A stretch of 64,000 nt of DNA from Diploscapter coronatus (lineage: Eukaryota; Nematoda; Chromadorea; Rhabditida; Rhabditidae), in assembly GCA_964036155.1 (NCBI GenBank), contig OZ038422.1, forward strand, positions 7,463,201-7,527,200, read 5' to 3'. The position numbers were made by a program, and so were the translations under genes. Position 1 is the first letter of the stretch. Each line of letters starts with the position of its first letter. Below are positions 1 through 13,487 of the stretch, piece by piece. Below the pieces are notes generated by a model that did no database searches, had not been told where the DNA came from, and was given only the letters and a program-made list of their open reading frames with translations.

Positions 1-202
1 CGCATCTGAAGGCAACAAATCATCGTCAGACAAAAAATCGAAGAAAAAACACGATTTCATGGAAAAGTACGCAATTACACAGAGCAACGTGTACATATTT
101 CGCTATTCTGCAGGGGAAATCGACCACACGCCACTTGCGCAAACGGGAAATGAAGACAAAAATGATGCAAGTCAGACAACAAAGGGGGAGGAGAAGAACT
201 AA
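1..202 (+). CDS. 3' end of an unidentified gene
   Basis: An open frame enters from the left edge and ends at TAA 200-202, followed at once by a second in-frame TAA. It gives about 66 residues. A Ser/Lys-rich patch (SSSDKKSKKKHDF) comes first, then a short hydrophobic/aromatic stretch (NVYIFRYSAGEI), then an acidic, Lys-rich tail ending KGEEKN. Codons look coding, whereas the sequence after the stop is strongly purine-rich and does not. No domain is recognisable; a cytoplasmic tail is possible. The window edge truncates the gene and no splice site is visible inside this piece. Confidence 0.55.
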   Translation, partial: ASEGNKSSSDKKSKKKHDFMEKYAITQSNVYIFRYSAGEIDHTPLAQTGNEDKNDASQTTKGEEKN

Positions 203-1484
203 TAAATTGAAAACGAAAAAAGGAAATGGAAAGTCTAATTTTCTATGAAGCGTTTCGATTCACACAATTCACCTGCACAGGAGTTTATTGTTTGGAGAGG
301 GACTGTAGGAAGGGGAGAGGGTAGAGAGAGACAGAAAATAAATGCACAAATGGGTGGAAAATGAATAGACCATCAATCGAAAGAAAAAGTGAACTGAACG
401 CATGGGTTTACGAGAAGAAAAAGTATTTTCGAAAAGTAGTAAAACAGTTTCATACTTTCAGGCTCTTTGACAGAATAAAAGTGGACATTCCACCGAAATT
501 GATCAGAAATGCGAAAATAAGGTGAAAAGGGGAAAGAAGAAGACACTGTGCCTCCGCACGCACAGAAAATCCGGAAAACCGGACAGAAGATGAAAGGAAA
601 GAGGGGACAAAGAAAGAAAGATTGACAGAAACAGAAAAACTGACTGGCACATTTCACGGGAAGAGGAAAACAAATAGCCGGAAGCATGGAAAAAGGTGGA
701 GAGAGAATGGATATAGCGGGTGGAAGAGAGAAGGAATATACTTAGGGCTACGTGTTCTAGAGGAAGGGAGAGAGAGAGAGAAAGGGAGGAGAGCATGGAT
801 TCGCTCTAGATACTCGACAATAATGAATGAAACTTGTAGGAATCGATTGTCGATTGAACTGGATAGATTGAATGTTTGAATGCATGGATGAAGAGACAAT
901 GAAGACCCGAATTGAAATGAATCAATGAAACCGAGGTTGAAAAATGATGAAAAACAATAAAGATCGCCCACAATCACGTTTAAGCTAATCTTCACAGAAA
1001 TTAGAATACAGTATTTCAAGCGTGGAAGAAATTATACGATGCCATTTTTCGTCTCTTCGAATATCTCATCGTTGTTGGTCTGTTTGATTCGGACGAATTG
1101 CGTCATGGCAGTGGAACGATAAGATGATGAGTCAAAATTCTCTGCAGAAAAACGCTTTAACTTCATGAAATTTGCCACGTTTAGAATATCAACACATACA
1201 AACGCTTAGCCGGACAGACGTTCGTGTGAGTCTTTTAGTATAATGAGAATTTCAAAATGATGATGAAGCGACGAAGCTTAGCTTGAAGAACTTCGTTACT
1301 TTGCCATCTCATAATTCTTTAATGTTAAATCACCATATCTTTCTACAAGGAAGTGAGATTATTTGACTAGTTCAGTATGATCCCATGGGCACTCGGCTCA
1401 ATATCGTGCTCTCCTTGCTGTAGTTCATCTTCGCCTCACTTAGCTTCTACTTCGTCGTTCTCCATATCTGTTTTCTTCTCATGA
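203..1484. other. Purine-rich intergenic stretch
   Basis: About 1.3 kb without a supportable gene. Bases 290-800 of the plus strand are strongly A/G-rich with GAGA and GGAGAG tracts. Open frames here come from that composition and show no domain or splice logic. It holds the 3' flank of the gene ending at 202. Confidence 0.5.
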
Positions 1485-2168
1485 TCATGCCCCAATCATT
1501 CTTTTCAGGTGTATCGCCGCACGATGCTCGTCAAGTGGAAGCTGAAAATCTGCGAGGTTGAACTCCAGAAACTCGTTCAAAAGCCCAAGACTCACAATGA
1601 GTTTCATAAAATCAGCGATAATTTATGAAGGTGTAATGAAAGAAGAGAAGACTTTGAGACCATAGATGAATCTGAATTTCGATTCTGGCATTCAATTTTT
1701 TCGTAATTTATTCTTGATTGAACACTTGGTAAGAGTCCGCTTTTCCGGAAATTTGAAACTTGAATTGTGCATTTTGCACTTGATCTGAATGGAAAAGGCA
1801 ATCCAAGGTTTTACTATTAAAATTTTTTTTTTTCGAAAAAAAAACTCGAGCCGAAAATTTAGATTTAGTGTTTCTAATACTTTATACCGTATTATTCAAG
1901 AACTACTAAACTTTCATGTGATAGAAATTTACTGTATCGGAGTTTTCTTTTCGTCTTCAGCACTCTGAATGCGGATTTCGATACTTTGAAGGAAGTGCCT
2001 GTAGACGCCTTGCTAGAGGAGACTAAGACACGTCTAACCAGAATGGAGAAGAAGTTGGCTAAGGAAGGGACCCCCCACTTAGAAACAGGCAAATTAGCAT
2101 GTCTAATTGCACATATCTGTCACGTTCAAATATCCAGATACAGAAATTTCGAAGGAAAATCGAAATAA
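1485..2168 (+). other. Coding-like segments, unresolved
   Basis: Two stretches look like exons but do not join. After the acceptor TTTTCAG at about 1509, a plus-strand frame reads YRRTMLVKWKLKICEVELQ and stops at about 1626. After GTCTTCAG near 1961, a plus frame reads LKEVPVDALLEETKTRLTRM and stops at 2166-2168, with helical, Lys/Glu-rich character. The phases of the first segment's possible donors do not match the second acceptor. The first segment also reads on the minus strand to a stop at 1485 (ending AAIHLKRMIGA). It could be the remains of a gene or two small exons of a gene I cannot assemble. Confidence 0.25.
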
Positions 2169-2344
2169 ATCTTACAGTAAAACCTACACTTAATTTATTG
2201 GCAGAAATCAAATAATTTAGCAAGTATTATGCACAGAAAATAATTATTTTCGGGTATCAGTTTTGAAACAAAGTGAAGATCGTGTGAACTTTTGTTACTT
2301 CACACCCCCACCTTATTTCGAATGATAATTGAAAAACTCAGAAA

Positions 2345-5300
2345 TCAATAAAATGTAGCACATTCGCGAGCATCCAAATTTGAAATCGTCTAAAATTATT
2401 CCCTTTCAAAAAAAGCTTTTCTACCAAACTCACAAGACTTTTCCTGCCGTATTTGGGGTCCTGTACGAGTAATTGCGTCAACTGAAACCGACTTTCCCTG
2501 CAGATTTTCTTCTGAACAGTCACAAACCGCCTGAAATACAGCCTACATTGCATAAAGCTGAATAATCTCTTGGAAAGAATAAAATATTGCGAAAAAGAGT
2601 GGACTATGGTTTGTACCTGCCCATATTTCCCCTGGCCAAATCCTCGTAGATGGAGCTGTCCTGGAATATGCTCGACCGGTCATTCTCGATGGGAACTTTG
2701 CCCACGCAGCGATGGAAGAGGATCTCTGTCCCGTTGTAGTTGTAAGTGAATGGCCACAGACAACAGTCTTGGTTTCTTAAATTATTACTATATTATTGCG
2801 TCATCAACAAGCCATTTTTCTGTAATTGATAAGCTGATTATTTGGTAACTTTTTCACAAAATTCATTACTCACATTCAAATGATGAAATGAATGATTTCT
2901 AGCTACTACCATTTTCAATTAGCAGTTCCACTTTTGCTAATAAGTAATTTCATTCTTCATGTTACTAATCAGTCACTGATCATTAGTTCGAGTAAATTCC
3001 AGCATTCATGATCAGGAATAATGAGAAACATTGAAAAAGAAGATTTTCAAAGTTGAAGAAATGATTAGAATGATCTAAAAATGAACTTACAATGCCAATC
3101 GTCTGTCGCAGTGCCTTGTGTAGGTCTGTCTCTTGACGATGGACTTAGTCTCGATGATGACAGAGGCTGTTGTGTTGCGAGGCAGCAGATTCGCGTTGTT
3201 CCACTGGTTGTTGAGGAGCAGGGCCAGGCCGCGGATGTTGTATTGCGCATTGAACTGGTGGTTCTGCAAATTTTGACAGATTATTTCAGAAAAGTTTCCT
3301 GACTCAAAATTTAGTTATCTTAGAAAATGTTTCAAATTAAACTCATGAGGTTCAGCTGATTGTGGACAATTATTGCAAATGATGACGGAAATAAATTTTA
3401 AGCCTAGAAAAATAATAAAACTGTTCCGAGAATTCGTTTCTTCGCATTTTTTTTTAAAACAAATTACTGTAAACCTAAAAAGATATTGAGCGAAGATCAG
3501 TATGGTTCATTTCACTCTTTCGATTATTATTATTATTATGCTATTACGCTTCACTCGATATATCAAAACACTCTCCACACTCCTTACATGCTTATATTTG
3601 TAGAAATGTCGATGGAGGGCGAAATCGCTCTGGTAGATAGTGACTTTGAAGAGATTGAGTACGTTCTCTCCCTCGTAGCAGATGAACAGAGTGGGCTCGG
3701 TCGTGAACGTGTCTGATTCGGTCAGACGGAACCATTGACGGGGGATCAGGAGGGTTAGGCTGCAAATGAAAAATAAGGCTGAAATCATTTTTCCACATTA
3801 ATTTTTTTTGGTCAATGATTCATATTCAGGAAAATCGAGGACTGTAGAAATTGATGAACTTCCTAACTTATCTTCATTAACTGCATTTTTGAAGTTGAAT
3901 TTATCCTTAAGAAAATGTAAAATAGAAAAAGATAGATTTCATCATTTCGTCAAATAGTAGTTGCCAAAAATCATCATTGAATTATATAAATTAGATAGGA
4001 CCGTTTACTTGTCCTCGTTTTATTTATTTTGAGCCAGTTTTTTCTGCATTTTAAAATGCCAGGCACACACTGTCTGTGTGTTTATCGCTCAAAAAATGAC
4101 TTGTTGAATTTTAAAAGTAGGTGGTATTTTTTTTCTAAATTCTCCAAATGTACCTAACAACTGGAAGAGGAATGGGCTTTCCAGGCTCGAATATAATAGC
4201 ATCTCTGAGCGGCTCTTCGACTGATTGCAGATGTTTGCTTGCCAGAGAGCCACAGAACTTCGACACATCAGTGCCCCGATATCGCTCTGCAAATTTACAT
4301 ATATTTTTCTGTTTGTAAGGTTTTCGTAGTCAATGAATAAATTCAGTTGAGAGTGCAATTTTGCAACAATTTCCCTATCTTCTATTCATTTTCTTTTTTG
4401 CGAAATTGTGCTCACCCATGAAAAATGTAATCACAAGACAAAAAATTTCTCATGGACAATTAATGAAAGGGAACAGATTTTTTTTTTAAATCCCACCTCC
4501 ATAGAGGTATATTTTCTCGTCCTGCTCAGCAATCCCATCGTTGAAGTAGTCCCTCGCGGGGAATGGCATATCGTCCAGTCCTTCAGCCTGCATTTCCTCG
4601 AAAGCCCTCTCCAATTTCCATCGAAGGAGCTTTTGCAATCGATCCGGGTTCTCTAATAACTACTGTTATCATCAGTCATAACGTAGGGATTTTAGCAAGA
4701 GTTCATTTTTTCAGAAAATGAAAAATGTTCATTTAACTTTGCATTAGTTCGAATGAACGGTATGAAGTTTGAAACTGAATTATTCCGAATTTTCCGAAAA
4801 ATGGACTTTCAGCTTTTTGTTTATTCGACATTAACATTGAAGTAGTAAGCTTTTTCTGTCACGAAAATGTTATCGTTCTACATAGTCCAAAGAGTCATGG
4901 ATATTCTTTTTCAAATAACCTTTACAGTATCTCCAAAAGCATTTTTTTCAAAAATATCTTCTTCATCTCTTGGATCATAAATGTGCAGTTATTTTTGAGT
5001 GATCTAGACTTATGATTCATTAGTTTCTCACAGACAATATGGGATTCAGGCAAGAATAGCCTACATATGACAAACTGCTAAATCTGCTACTAGAAAAACT
5101 TGATTCATGTTTGTTTGCTAGAAGAGAGCATAATGGTCAAAGTATCCAAGTCTTCCATCACTTGAATATTTTCCAGAGATTCGAATTGCTTTCTCACGGA
5201 GAAAAAAATTCAGAAATATTTCAAAACAAAATGCTCAATCAATTGACCGATCTCTCGCATCTCTGGAAAAGCGGAAAGCAATTCAACATATCCGAATATC

Positions 5301-5879
5301 CGACAATCATTGAAACAGAATAACTGATTTCAAACTAGAATCTCCAAGAGAAATCGAAATCTCTAGATACTGTATTACTTTTAGTAAAAGAATCCTCAGC
5401 AGACATTTAAATAAAAACCCGCACCCGCAGGCCGGGTGTTCTTTTGGGGGAAAAGCTGGTGGGTGCGGGTCGAAAATGTTAAAAATGATGCATGCGGGTG
5501 TCAAAATTAAAAAAAAAAAAAAAAAAAAACAAGTTACATGTCTGATTCTCAAATGTCCACTAGAGAATTGTTTATATTCAAAAGTAAAAGATAAGACATT
5601 GTTACACAAAGTTGAATGAAGACCAGCTTTTCTAGTAAACCCGAATGTCTCGCCTACCTCTCCACTCAACCCTCTTGGCGCTACGACTCTGGCAGGTTGC
5701 ATCGTGACGACTGGCTGCTCTGTTGTGGTTGTGCTTGTCGCGACTGAGCTCCTAATTGGACTGAAGAGATGGGCATAGAAGGAGGGTTGGAAGAGCAGGG
5801 CTGCAGAGATCGGGCGGATGATGGTCGAAGACAGGAATAGACATAGGAAGAAGGGCAAGATGAAGTAGGTTAGGTGCAT
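2345..5879 (-). CDS. Secreted protein of unknown family, 384 aa
   Basis: I do not recognise the family. Eight exons join in phase to 384 codons: 5879-5658, 4650-4497, 4286-4154, 3759-3588, 3263-3091, 2775-2617, 2530-2434 and 2389-2345. The N-terminus (MHLTYFILPFFLCLFLSS) is a good signal peptide, followed by a Thr-rich stretch (TSTTTTEQ). The mature part has about eight cysteines and likely N-glycosylation sites (NTT, NGT). The segment DCCLWPFTYNYNGTEILF resembles the start of a fibronectin type II motif but lacks the full cysteine pattern. No membrane span follows the signal, so it is probably secreted. An in-frame ATG at 5957 would hide the signal, so 5879 is preferred. Exon 2 uses the unusual acceptor TTAGAG. 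The first intron (about 1 kb) carries a GC-rich repeat ending in poly-A. Confidence 0.72.
5410..5530 (+). repeat. GC-rich repeat with poly-A tail in an intron
   Basis: Within the first intron of the 2.3-5.9 kb gene, a short GC-rich block contains ACCCGCACCC near 5418 and its reverse complement GGGTGCGGGT near 5461. A related GCGGGTG copy lies near 5494. A run of about 19 A follows. This layout resembles a short retroposed fragment, but no polymerase III boxes or clear target duplication were found. Confidence 0.35.
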
Positions 5880-6660
5880 GGCTGATAGATGATAGAAGAA
5901 ATAAAGGGGCAGTGCAGAGGACAGGAGTGTGAGCCAGCCAGACGGGAGAATTTCCATGAGAATGGAAGAAGAATGGATAGGGGGCTTTTTCTGCTTGTCT
6001 TTCTGTTTTTCTACGTTCTTTTTCCTGCATCTATCGCTTATCTGATCAAGAATTACATTAGTGGCAGAAAAGAAAATAGAGGGAAAAGCATCAAATTCGC
6101 CCTCCTTCTGAAAACGTTTCTCGCCCTACAGTCTCCTTCCCTCTTTTTTCATTTTTCTCGAGTTTTTAGCTGGCTCACTCCAAAATGAAAACATAATTCG
6201 AAGTGTAAGTCAGACGATGCAATTTTCAACATAACTTCTAAAAAAAATAATCGAAATATAGAATTGGAAACATATATTCTTTTATTTCTCTGAAATATCT
6301 TCCATTCATATTCGTTTTCATTTCACTTTCAAGTCTGATTGATTCAGAAAAAGATTTCCGTCAAAACAACACACAAAAATCGCTGTGTTAATCGACGATG
6401 ATCTACCGACAAAAATAATCGGAGATCGTTTTGAGCTTAGAAAATGGAAGGCGAAGATTTTGCTCAAAATAAAAGTTGTGCTTTGCTTCATGGATTTCAA
6501 AACAAGGGAATTTTCTGTAGTAGGAAAAATGACAACTCAAAAATGTTAGAAGTTATTAGTATTTTCATTCATCACTCACTACAGAGTGCTCCTTCATTTT
6601 TCCAAAATTTATTTCAAATACTTTGTATGTAACAAAAATAATAAATATCAAAAGACATGT
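5880..6660. other. Intergenic, 5' of the secreted-protein gene
   Basis: About 780 bases between two minus-strand genes. It holds the promoter side of the secreted-protein gene and the 3' flank of the RNF113 gene. AT-rich beyond 6200; no gene, RNA or repeat was recognised. Confidence 0.5.
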
Positions 6661-8912
<2,252 letters not shown>

Positions 8913-8921
8913 TGAGCGATT

Positions 8922-8930
8922 TCTGAAAAA
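8922..8930 (-). promoter_or_regulatory. Candidate spliced-leader acceptor of rnf-113
   Basis: On the minus strand, ATTTTTCAG ends at 8923, 10 nt upstream of the rnf-113 ATG. No upstream exon is needed to complete the protein. A perfect worm acceptor so close to the start codon is the usual mark of SL trans-splicing. A 5' UTR intron is the alternative. Confidence 0.55.
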
Positions 8931-9213
8931 TGAAAACATTAGTGGACTAAAAATCTAGAATAAAATCGAAAAGCGAGTGGTCAAAATCAAGAAAAATGAA
9001 GAAAGAAACCTGGAATTTAGAATGGAATCAATTGCGAAAATATTTTTGAAGTAGGGCAAAGAAATGCAAAAGTGGTGCAGGGGAAGGATGTGAAGAGAAA
9101 GAAAAGCAGAGACATTCTTTCAGGCGAATATTTCACACGTCTTTTCTGTTTGAAATTCAGAATCAGGAATTCAAGCGTTTATTCAGTACATGAGATGAGC
9201 AATCTGTTTTCTA

Positions 9214-9819
9214 TCAACGTTTCTTGATGCTTTCGCGCTTCTTTTTCCGAGCCTGAATATTTTCATTAAATTCTTCGATCATTCTAAATCAGCCTACTTT
9301 TCCTGTGACTCCTGATGGCTTGGCTTCAGCGTATAGTCCTGGTGGTAAAGATAAAACTTGTTCTTTGGAAAAAAATAGATTCCTATCAAATTAAAAAAGG
9401 TCAATTACTTCATGAATTTTCACGATTATGTACGGTGTTGAATAGAATTTGAACTTGAACAAATTTAAAATCGGGATTACAACGATCAGGGCTTTTAAAT
9501 CAGACCAGCAGGAATTACGAATATTTGATTCAGAAGTGATGTGAAAATGCAGAAAACAAGTAACATTTCGTGAACTTGTATTTCTCAGTAATTTTACAAA
9601 AAAAATCCCTACCTTGTGCAGGTTTCCTCCGTCCCTTTTCACTGTTCCCAACTCCTGCTCCAGTAGGTGTATATTTATGAGGAGTACCGACTTTGTTCTT
9701 CTTCTTCTTGCCCTCCTTGTGACACACTCCCAGTCCTGTCGGAGTTCAGTTGACTGTCTTCTTCGTCTCTGCTGACTTCAGATGAGTGTATGTCCGCTTC
9801 AAATACTGTTGCCGAACAT
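9214..9819 (-). CDS. Possible small basic protein, 71 aa
   Basis: Unrecognised. Four exons (9819-9807, 9735-9613, 9338-9298, 9252-9214) splice in phase to 71 aa: MFGNRLGVCHKEGKKKKNKV, then a Gly/Thr/Pro stretch, ending RKKKRESIKKR. The protein is strongly basic and could be nuclear or nucleolar. A TTTTTAG acceptor lies 6 nt upstream of the ATG. The doubtful point is exon 1: the 71-nt stretch treated as intron (9806-9736) is purine-rich and also reads as basic protein (QQYLKRTYTHLKSAETKKTV) up to an in-frame TGA. It lies between the kinase and rnf-113 on the same strand, with gaps of 400 and 300 nt. Confidence 0.45.
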
Positions 9820-10218
9820 TTTTGTGCTAAAAATATTGGCAAATTTATTGAAAGTGCCTAATTCATTTGTTAACGTAGGATACTATTTCAGTTTTGGCTT
9901 TTTTATAATCGCTGCACTCGTCGTTTTTTATTTATAATATTTCGTTGAATTTTTTTTGTAATATGAAAAATTATCATATATTCTTTAAAAACACTTTTTG
10001 ATTAGAGTGAAGGCAAAAACGAAACTTGAAAATGTTCAGAACCTATTGGATGATTCAATATTTGCATTTATCAATTCATTGATTTGCAGATTTTTATTTC
10101 TACCGTATTGTTGTTGAAGTGTGAATTAAGTGGATTAGGCCATAGCTGATGAAGGCTTGATTTGTAAGAGAGAATGAAAGGGAAGAGGATGAAATAGAGC
10201 AGTTGGAAAGTCTGGAAA

Positions 10219-13200
10219 TCAGACAGAGACGTCGTTATTGTTGTTGCGATGGGCTAGTCGGTGGAAGAACTTGTTGATTGCAGAGGGAGGCTTCTCCGCC
10301 TTCATTCTTTTCATCTGAAAGTGATTTTTTCGGAGTTTGATACAGGCTGACAAGGAAAGTGCTTTTGAAAGGTAATTATTGAAATTGCAGAAAATTCTAT
10401 GGAAAACCTCGAAGAAAAACGTTATTTCAACTTCACTTTGTGCATATTCAAACAAGTGAAGTAGAAACGCGGATGAGAGATATGAAATAGATTGAAGTGT
10501 CAGAGTGTTTACCAAAAATGTCAGGAGGGTCGCGTTTCAGACAAACTTCAAAACTAAAAAATATCTAGCGAGATAATAACTTCAAAAGCTCAATAATCTT
10601 CATAAAAGAAATCACGAACCTCAGCGACTCTGTCTCTGATCTGCTCGAAAGAGGGTCTTTCCTGTGGTTCAAAGGAATGACATTTCTTGTAAAGCTCCAG
10701 CATGTCGTTAGGAACCCACTGCTCAAATTTCAACTCGATCTGAAAACAATTACGAAAATGAATGAAATCAAGCAAATCGAAAACAAATCTGATTTTTCTT
10801 GATCAGCTTGACGAGTGCCCGAATGTCCTGATAATCGTAGTAGGGCTCCTTGGCCTCGTGATAGATCTCCCAAACCAGCACAGAGAAACTTAGAATTGGT
10901 TATCATTTTCAGAGTAAAAAATTCGGTTCAAGATTCTTTGAAGTACACTTTTGTCATTTGTAGGCAAAAGCAAAATTCCAGCTCATGAAAAATAAAATCC
11001 ATGCTTACCTCCAGACGTCTGACTTGGACGAGTACTTTCCAGATTTAAGTGTTTCTGGCGCCTGTAAAAGATCTATTTTCTTCGAGACTAGATGAATTGA
11101 AGTGAGAACCCTCATGTTATCGGGGAACAGCCGTTGTGCACAAAAATATTTAGTACGCAACAACATAAACCCATGTTATCCACGCGCTAAACGAGGATTA
11201 GATAAGACTGGAAGATTAAAAACCCAGAGGTGTATTTTTTTAGAGACTTTGCCTTAGGTTTTAGCCAAACTTATATACCTACTAAACATCCTCTAACCCT
11301 CAAACATAATTGATTTAAAAATGACTGACCATCCACCTGGCAGGCACATTCTTCATCTTCCTGTCCTTGTATTCCGTGCCGATTGCAGCAAGTCCAAAGT
11401 CGCTTATCTTGATTTCGTTTTTACTGCCAAGCAGACAATTCCGCGAAGCAATATCTCTGGAATAAGAAGCCATTTTCAAGAAAAAAATCAACGACTTTGT
11501 TCAACATGGCTTGTTCAAAAAGTCGCATTATATATATATAAAGATTTTGAAAATTAAAAGTAAAACCATTCATAATAGAATCTATCTAGATAAATAAAAA
11601 CTTCGACTTGAAGTAGAAAATGCAGAAAATTTATTATTGCCAACCTGTGAATGACTTTCATCAGCTCGACATAGGCCATCCCCTTTGCAGCCCCATAGAC
11701 GAAGTTGATCTTCTGCGTGTCTGTGCAGGGTTCCTTCCGAAGCAGACTCTCCAGTGAGCCTCCGTGGCAGAACTCCATCACGATCATTATCGGTTCTTTC
11801 TGGAAAAAGAAAGATGACTCTGCACAAAATGGATTAAAAAAAACTATCCCGTTTTTCAATCAAATTGACTCCTCCTTGCTGCCAAAACCGTACGGTTTCT
11901 TTTTTCGATACTGTAGAAACTCGATATCACCTGGGTAAGAGTGAATGCAATTTGGAAAGAGAAAAAGAAACTCCCAGAATGGGGGAATAAAACGCAATGA
12001 TAGCCTTCTACAAAAAAACGCCTTTAGCGCAGTGAATAACGAGCTTACTCGATACAAAAAAAACCGTGGAAGTTGCAGACTGAGTATTCGCCTGTCCTAA
12101 TTTTTATTTTAAAAAAATAGCTCAATATCTCTTACTTTGAAAAATGGCGCGTGAAAAGAGAAAAACGAAGCCATACGGTTTTGTCAGCGAGGAATCAATT
12201 TGATTGAAATAAAGAATACAAATTCTCAAAATGGCGGTAATTTTAGTGAAAGAAATTTTTGCATTTTAGATACGAGAAAATAGTTTGCATACCTGCGCTC
12301 CGACTCCATAGAATTTGACGACATTCGGGTGCCTGATCTTGAGCATCGTGTTGGCTTCTCGAAGAAATTGAATTCGCTCGTCCTCTGTCAGATAGGTCGA
12401 GTTTGTCAGGGTCTTCACTGCTACTGGAATACGCGCTCGGAAAGCAGACACCTGAAAAATGTGAATTGCGAAAATTTTCGCTTTCTTTTTTTTATCATTT
12501 TCATAAGTACTCATTCAATCAACCTGTACTAAAGATGCAGAAAATCAAGACAATACAGGGCAGAGAAGTCAACAAGATAGTATGCTTAATGGAATTTCAT
12601 GTGGTTCATTCAAAGACGCGATGGATTGTACCTGTAGCTGTCCTTTGAAGACCTGTCCGAACGCGCCAGTCCCCAACAATCTTCCAATTTCGACCTGTTC
12701 GTGATTCAGCTGCCAGTTCTTCCTGCAGACGGGGGTCTGGATTATCATCTAAAAAAAACAAAAAAAAAATCATTCGGATCACAATCTCCTTTAGAGTGGC
12801 TTGTAAGTGTTGGCAAGAAGAACTAACAGATTTTTTTTTTTGTAATGCTACTTCTCCTCACTAATTTCTTTCTTATTCATAATAAGTCTCGAGTTTGTGA
12901 TTCGCAAATCCACAATTCAAAGTCTCACATTATCATGAACAGGCTCGCGGTTTCGCACGTGGTACTCGATGAGCTCTCCAATTGATTTGAACGCGAACTT
13001 CCGAGCCCAGAAGAGTCGTTTCTGAAAAATCGCTCCTATCAGCCACTCATAAATCAATTCGACGAATCTTTCTCGTCTTCCTGATGAGAATGTGATGGAT
13101 GTTTCGCGCATGCCAAACAGAGATCACATAGCTCACGTGGTTCTGCAGCACCGTCTTTCGAACTGGAAAAAGGAAAGCGTTGTAAATTTAACAAGAAGTT

Positions 13201-13487
13201 CATCCATTTTCCACACACATTTTGACAAGGAATTGTGGATCTTCCTTTCTATAAAATTTCGAAATGAGATTTCCAAGATGTATGATACCATTCAACAAAT
13301 CTCACAAGAAAAAATACTCACCAAGAAATTCCCCAGGTTTCTTGATGATTTCCCCGGTCTCATCCTTCGTCAAGTACCCGTGGTAATAGCCTTCATCCTC
13401 GAGTGGTCTGCTCAGCATTCCAACCTCATCCGAGGAGATCTGGATGAGCCGCTCGGCTGTGGTCTTTCGACTTCGATCAGGGTTCAC
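10219..13487 (-). CDS. SH2-domain tyrosine kinase, nematode Fes/Fer-like group
   Basis: Eleven exons, roughly 400 aa. SH2 segments: YYHGYLTKDE (start), VRKTVLQNHVSYVISVW, HHILIRK, FKSIGELIEYH. Kinase motifs: glycine loop GTGAFGQV, VAVK lysine, HPNVVKFYG, HRDIASRNCLL, DFGL, ARWMAPE, SDVWSFSVLVWE. All catalytic residues are present, so an active cytoplasmic kinase is expected. The compact SH2-kinase layout matches the large worm family, several members of which act in sperm (SPE-8). The tail is basic and Asn-rich, ending NNNNDVSV. Exons: 13487-13322, 13162-13064, 13035 or 13021-12929, 12748-12632, 12451-12293, 11799-11645, 11456-11330, 11061-11009, 10888-10813 (or 10789), 10739-10620, 10314-10219. 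The start is unsure: exon 1 is open upstream of its first Met (13418) and no earlier ATG exon is clear. Two junctions fit GT-AG rules poorly. Confidence 0.88.
11854..12209. mobile_element. Foldback (MITE-like) element in a kinase intron
   Basis: Inside the intron between kinase exons 12451-12293 and 11799-11645. The left arm TTCAATCAAATTGACTCCTC (from 11854) matches the reverse complement of the right arm ending at about 12209, and the similarity continues through CAAAACCGTACGG for about 50 nt at roughly 85% identity. No coding capacity lies between the arms. No clear target-site duplication was seen. The structure fits a non-autonomous DNA transposon. Confidence 0.6.

Noticed and set aside
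503..1019. Overlapping minus-strand frames of 97-121 codons
   Set aside because: The Ser/Leu/Phe-rich readings come from the complement of a GAGA-rich tract.
9730..9790. In-frame TGA as a selenocysteine or readthrough site
   Set aside because: A normal GT-AG intron removes the TGA and keeps the frame; no SECIS-like structure was seen.
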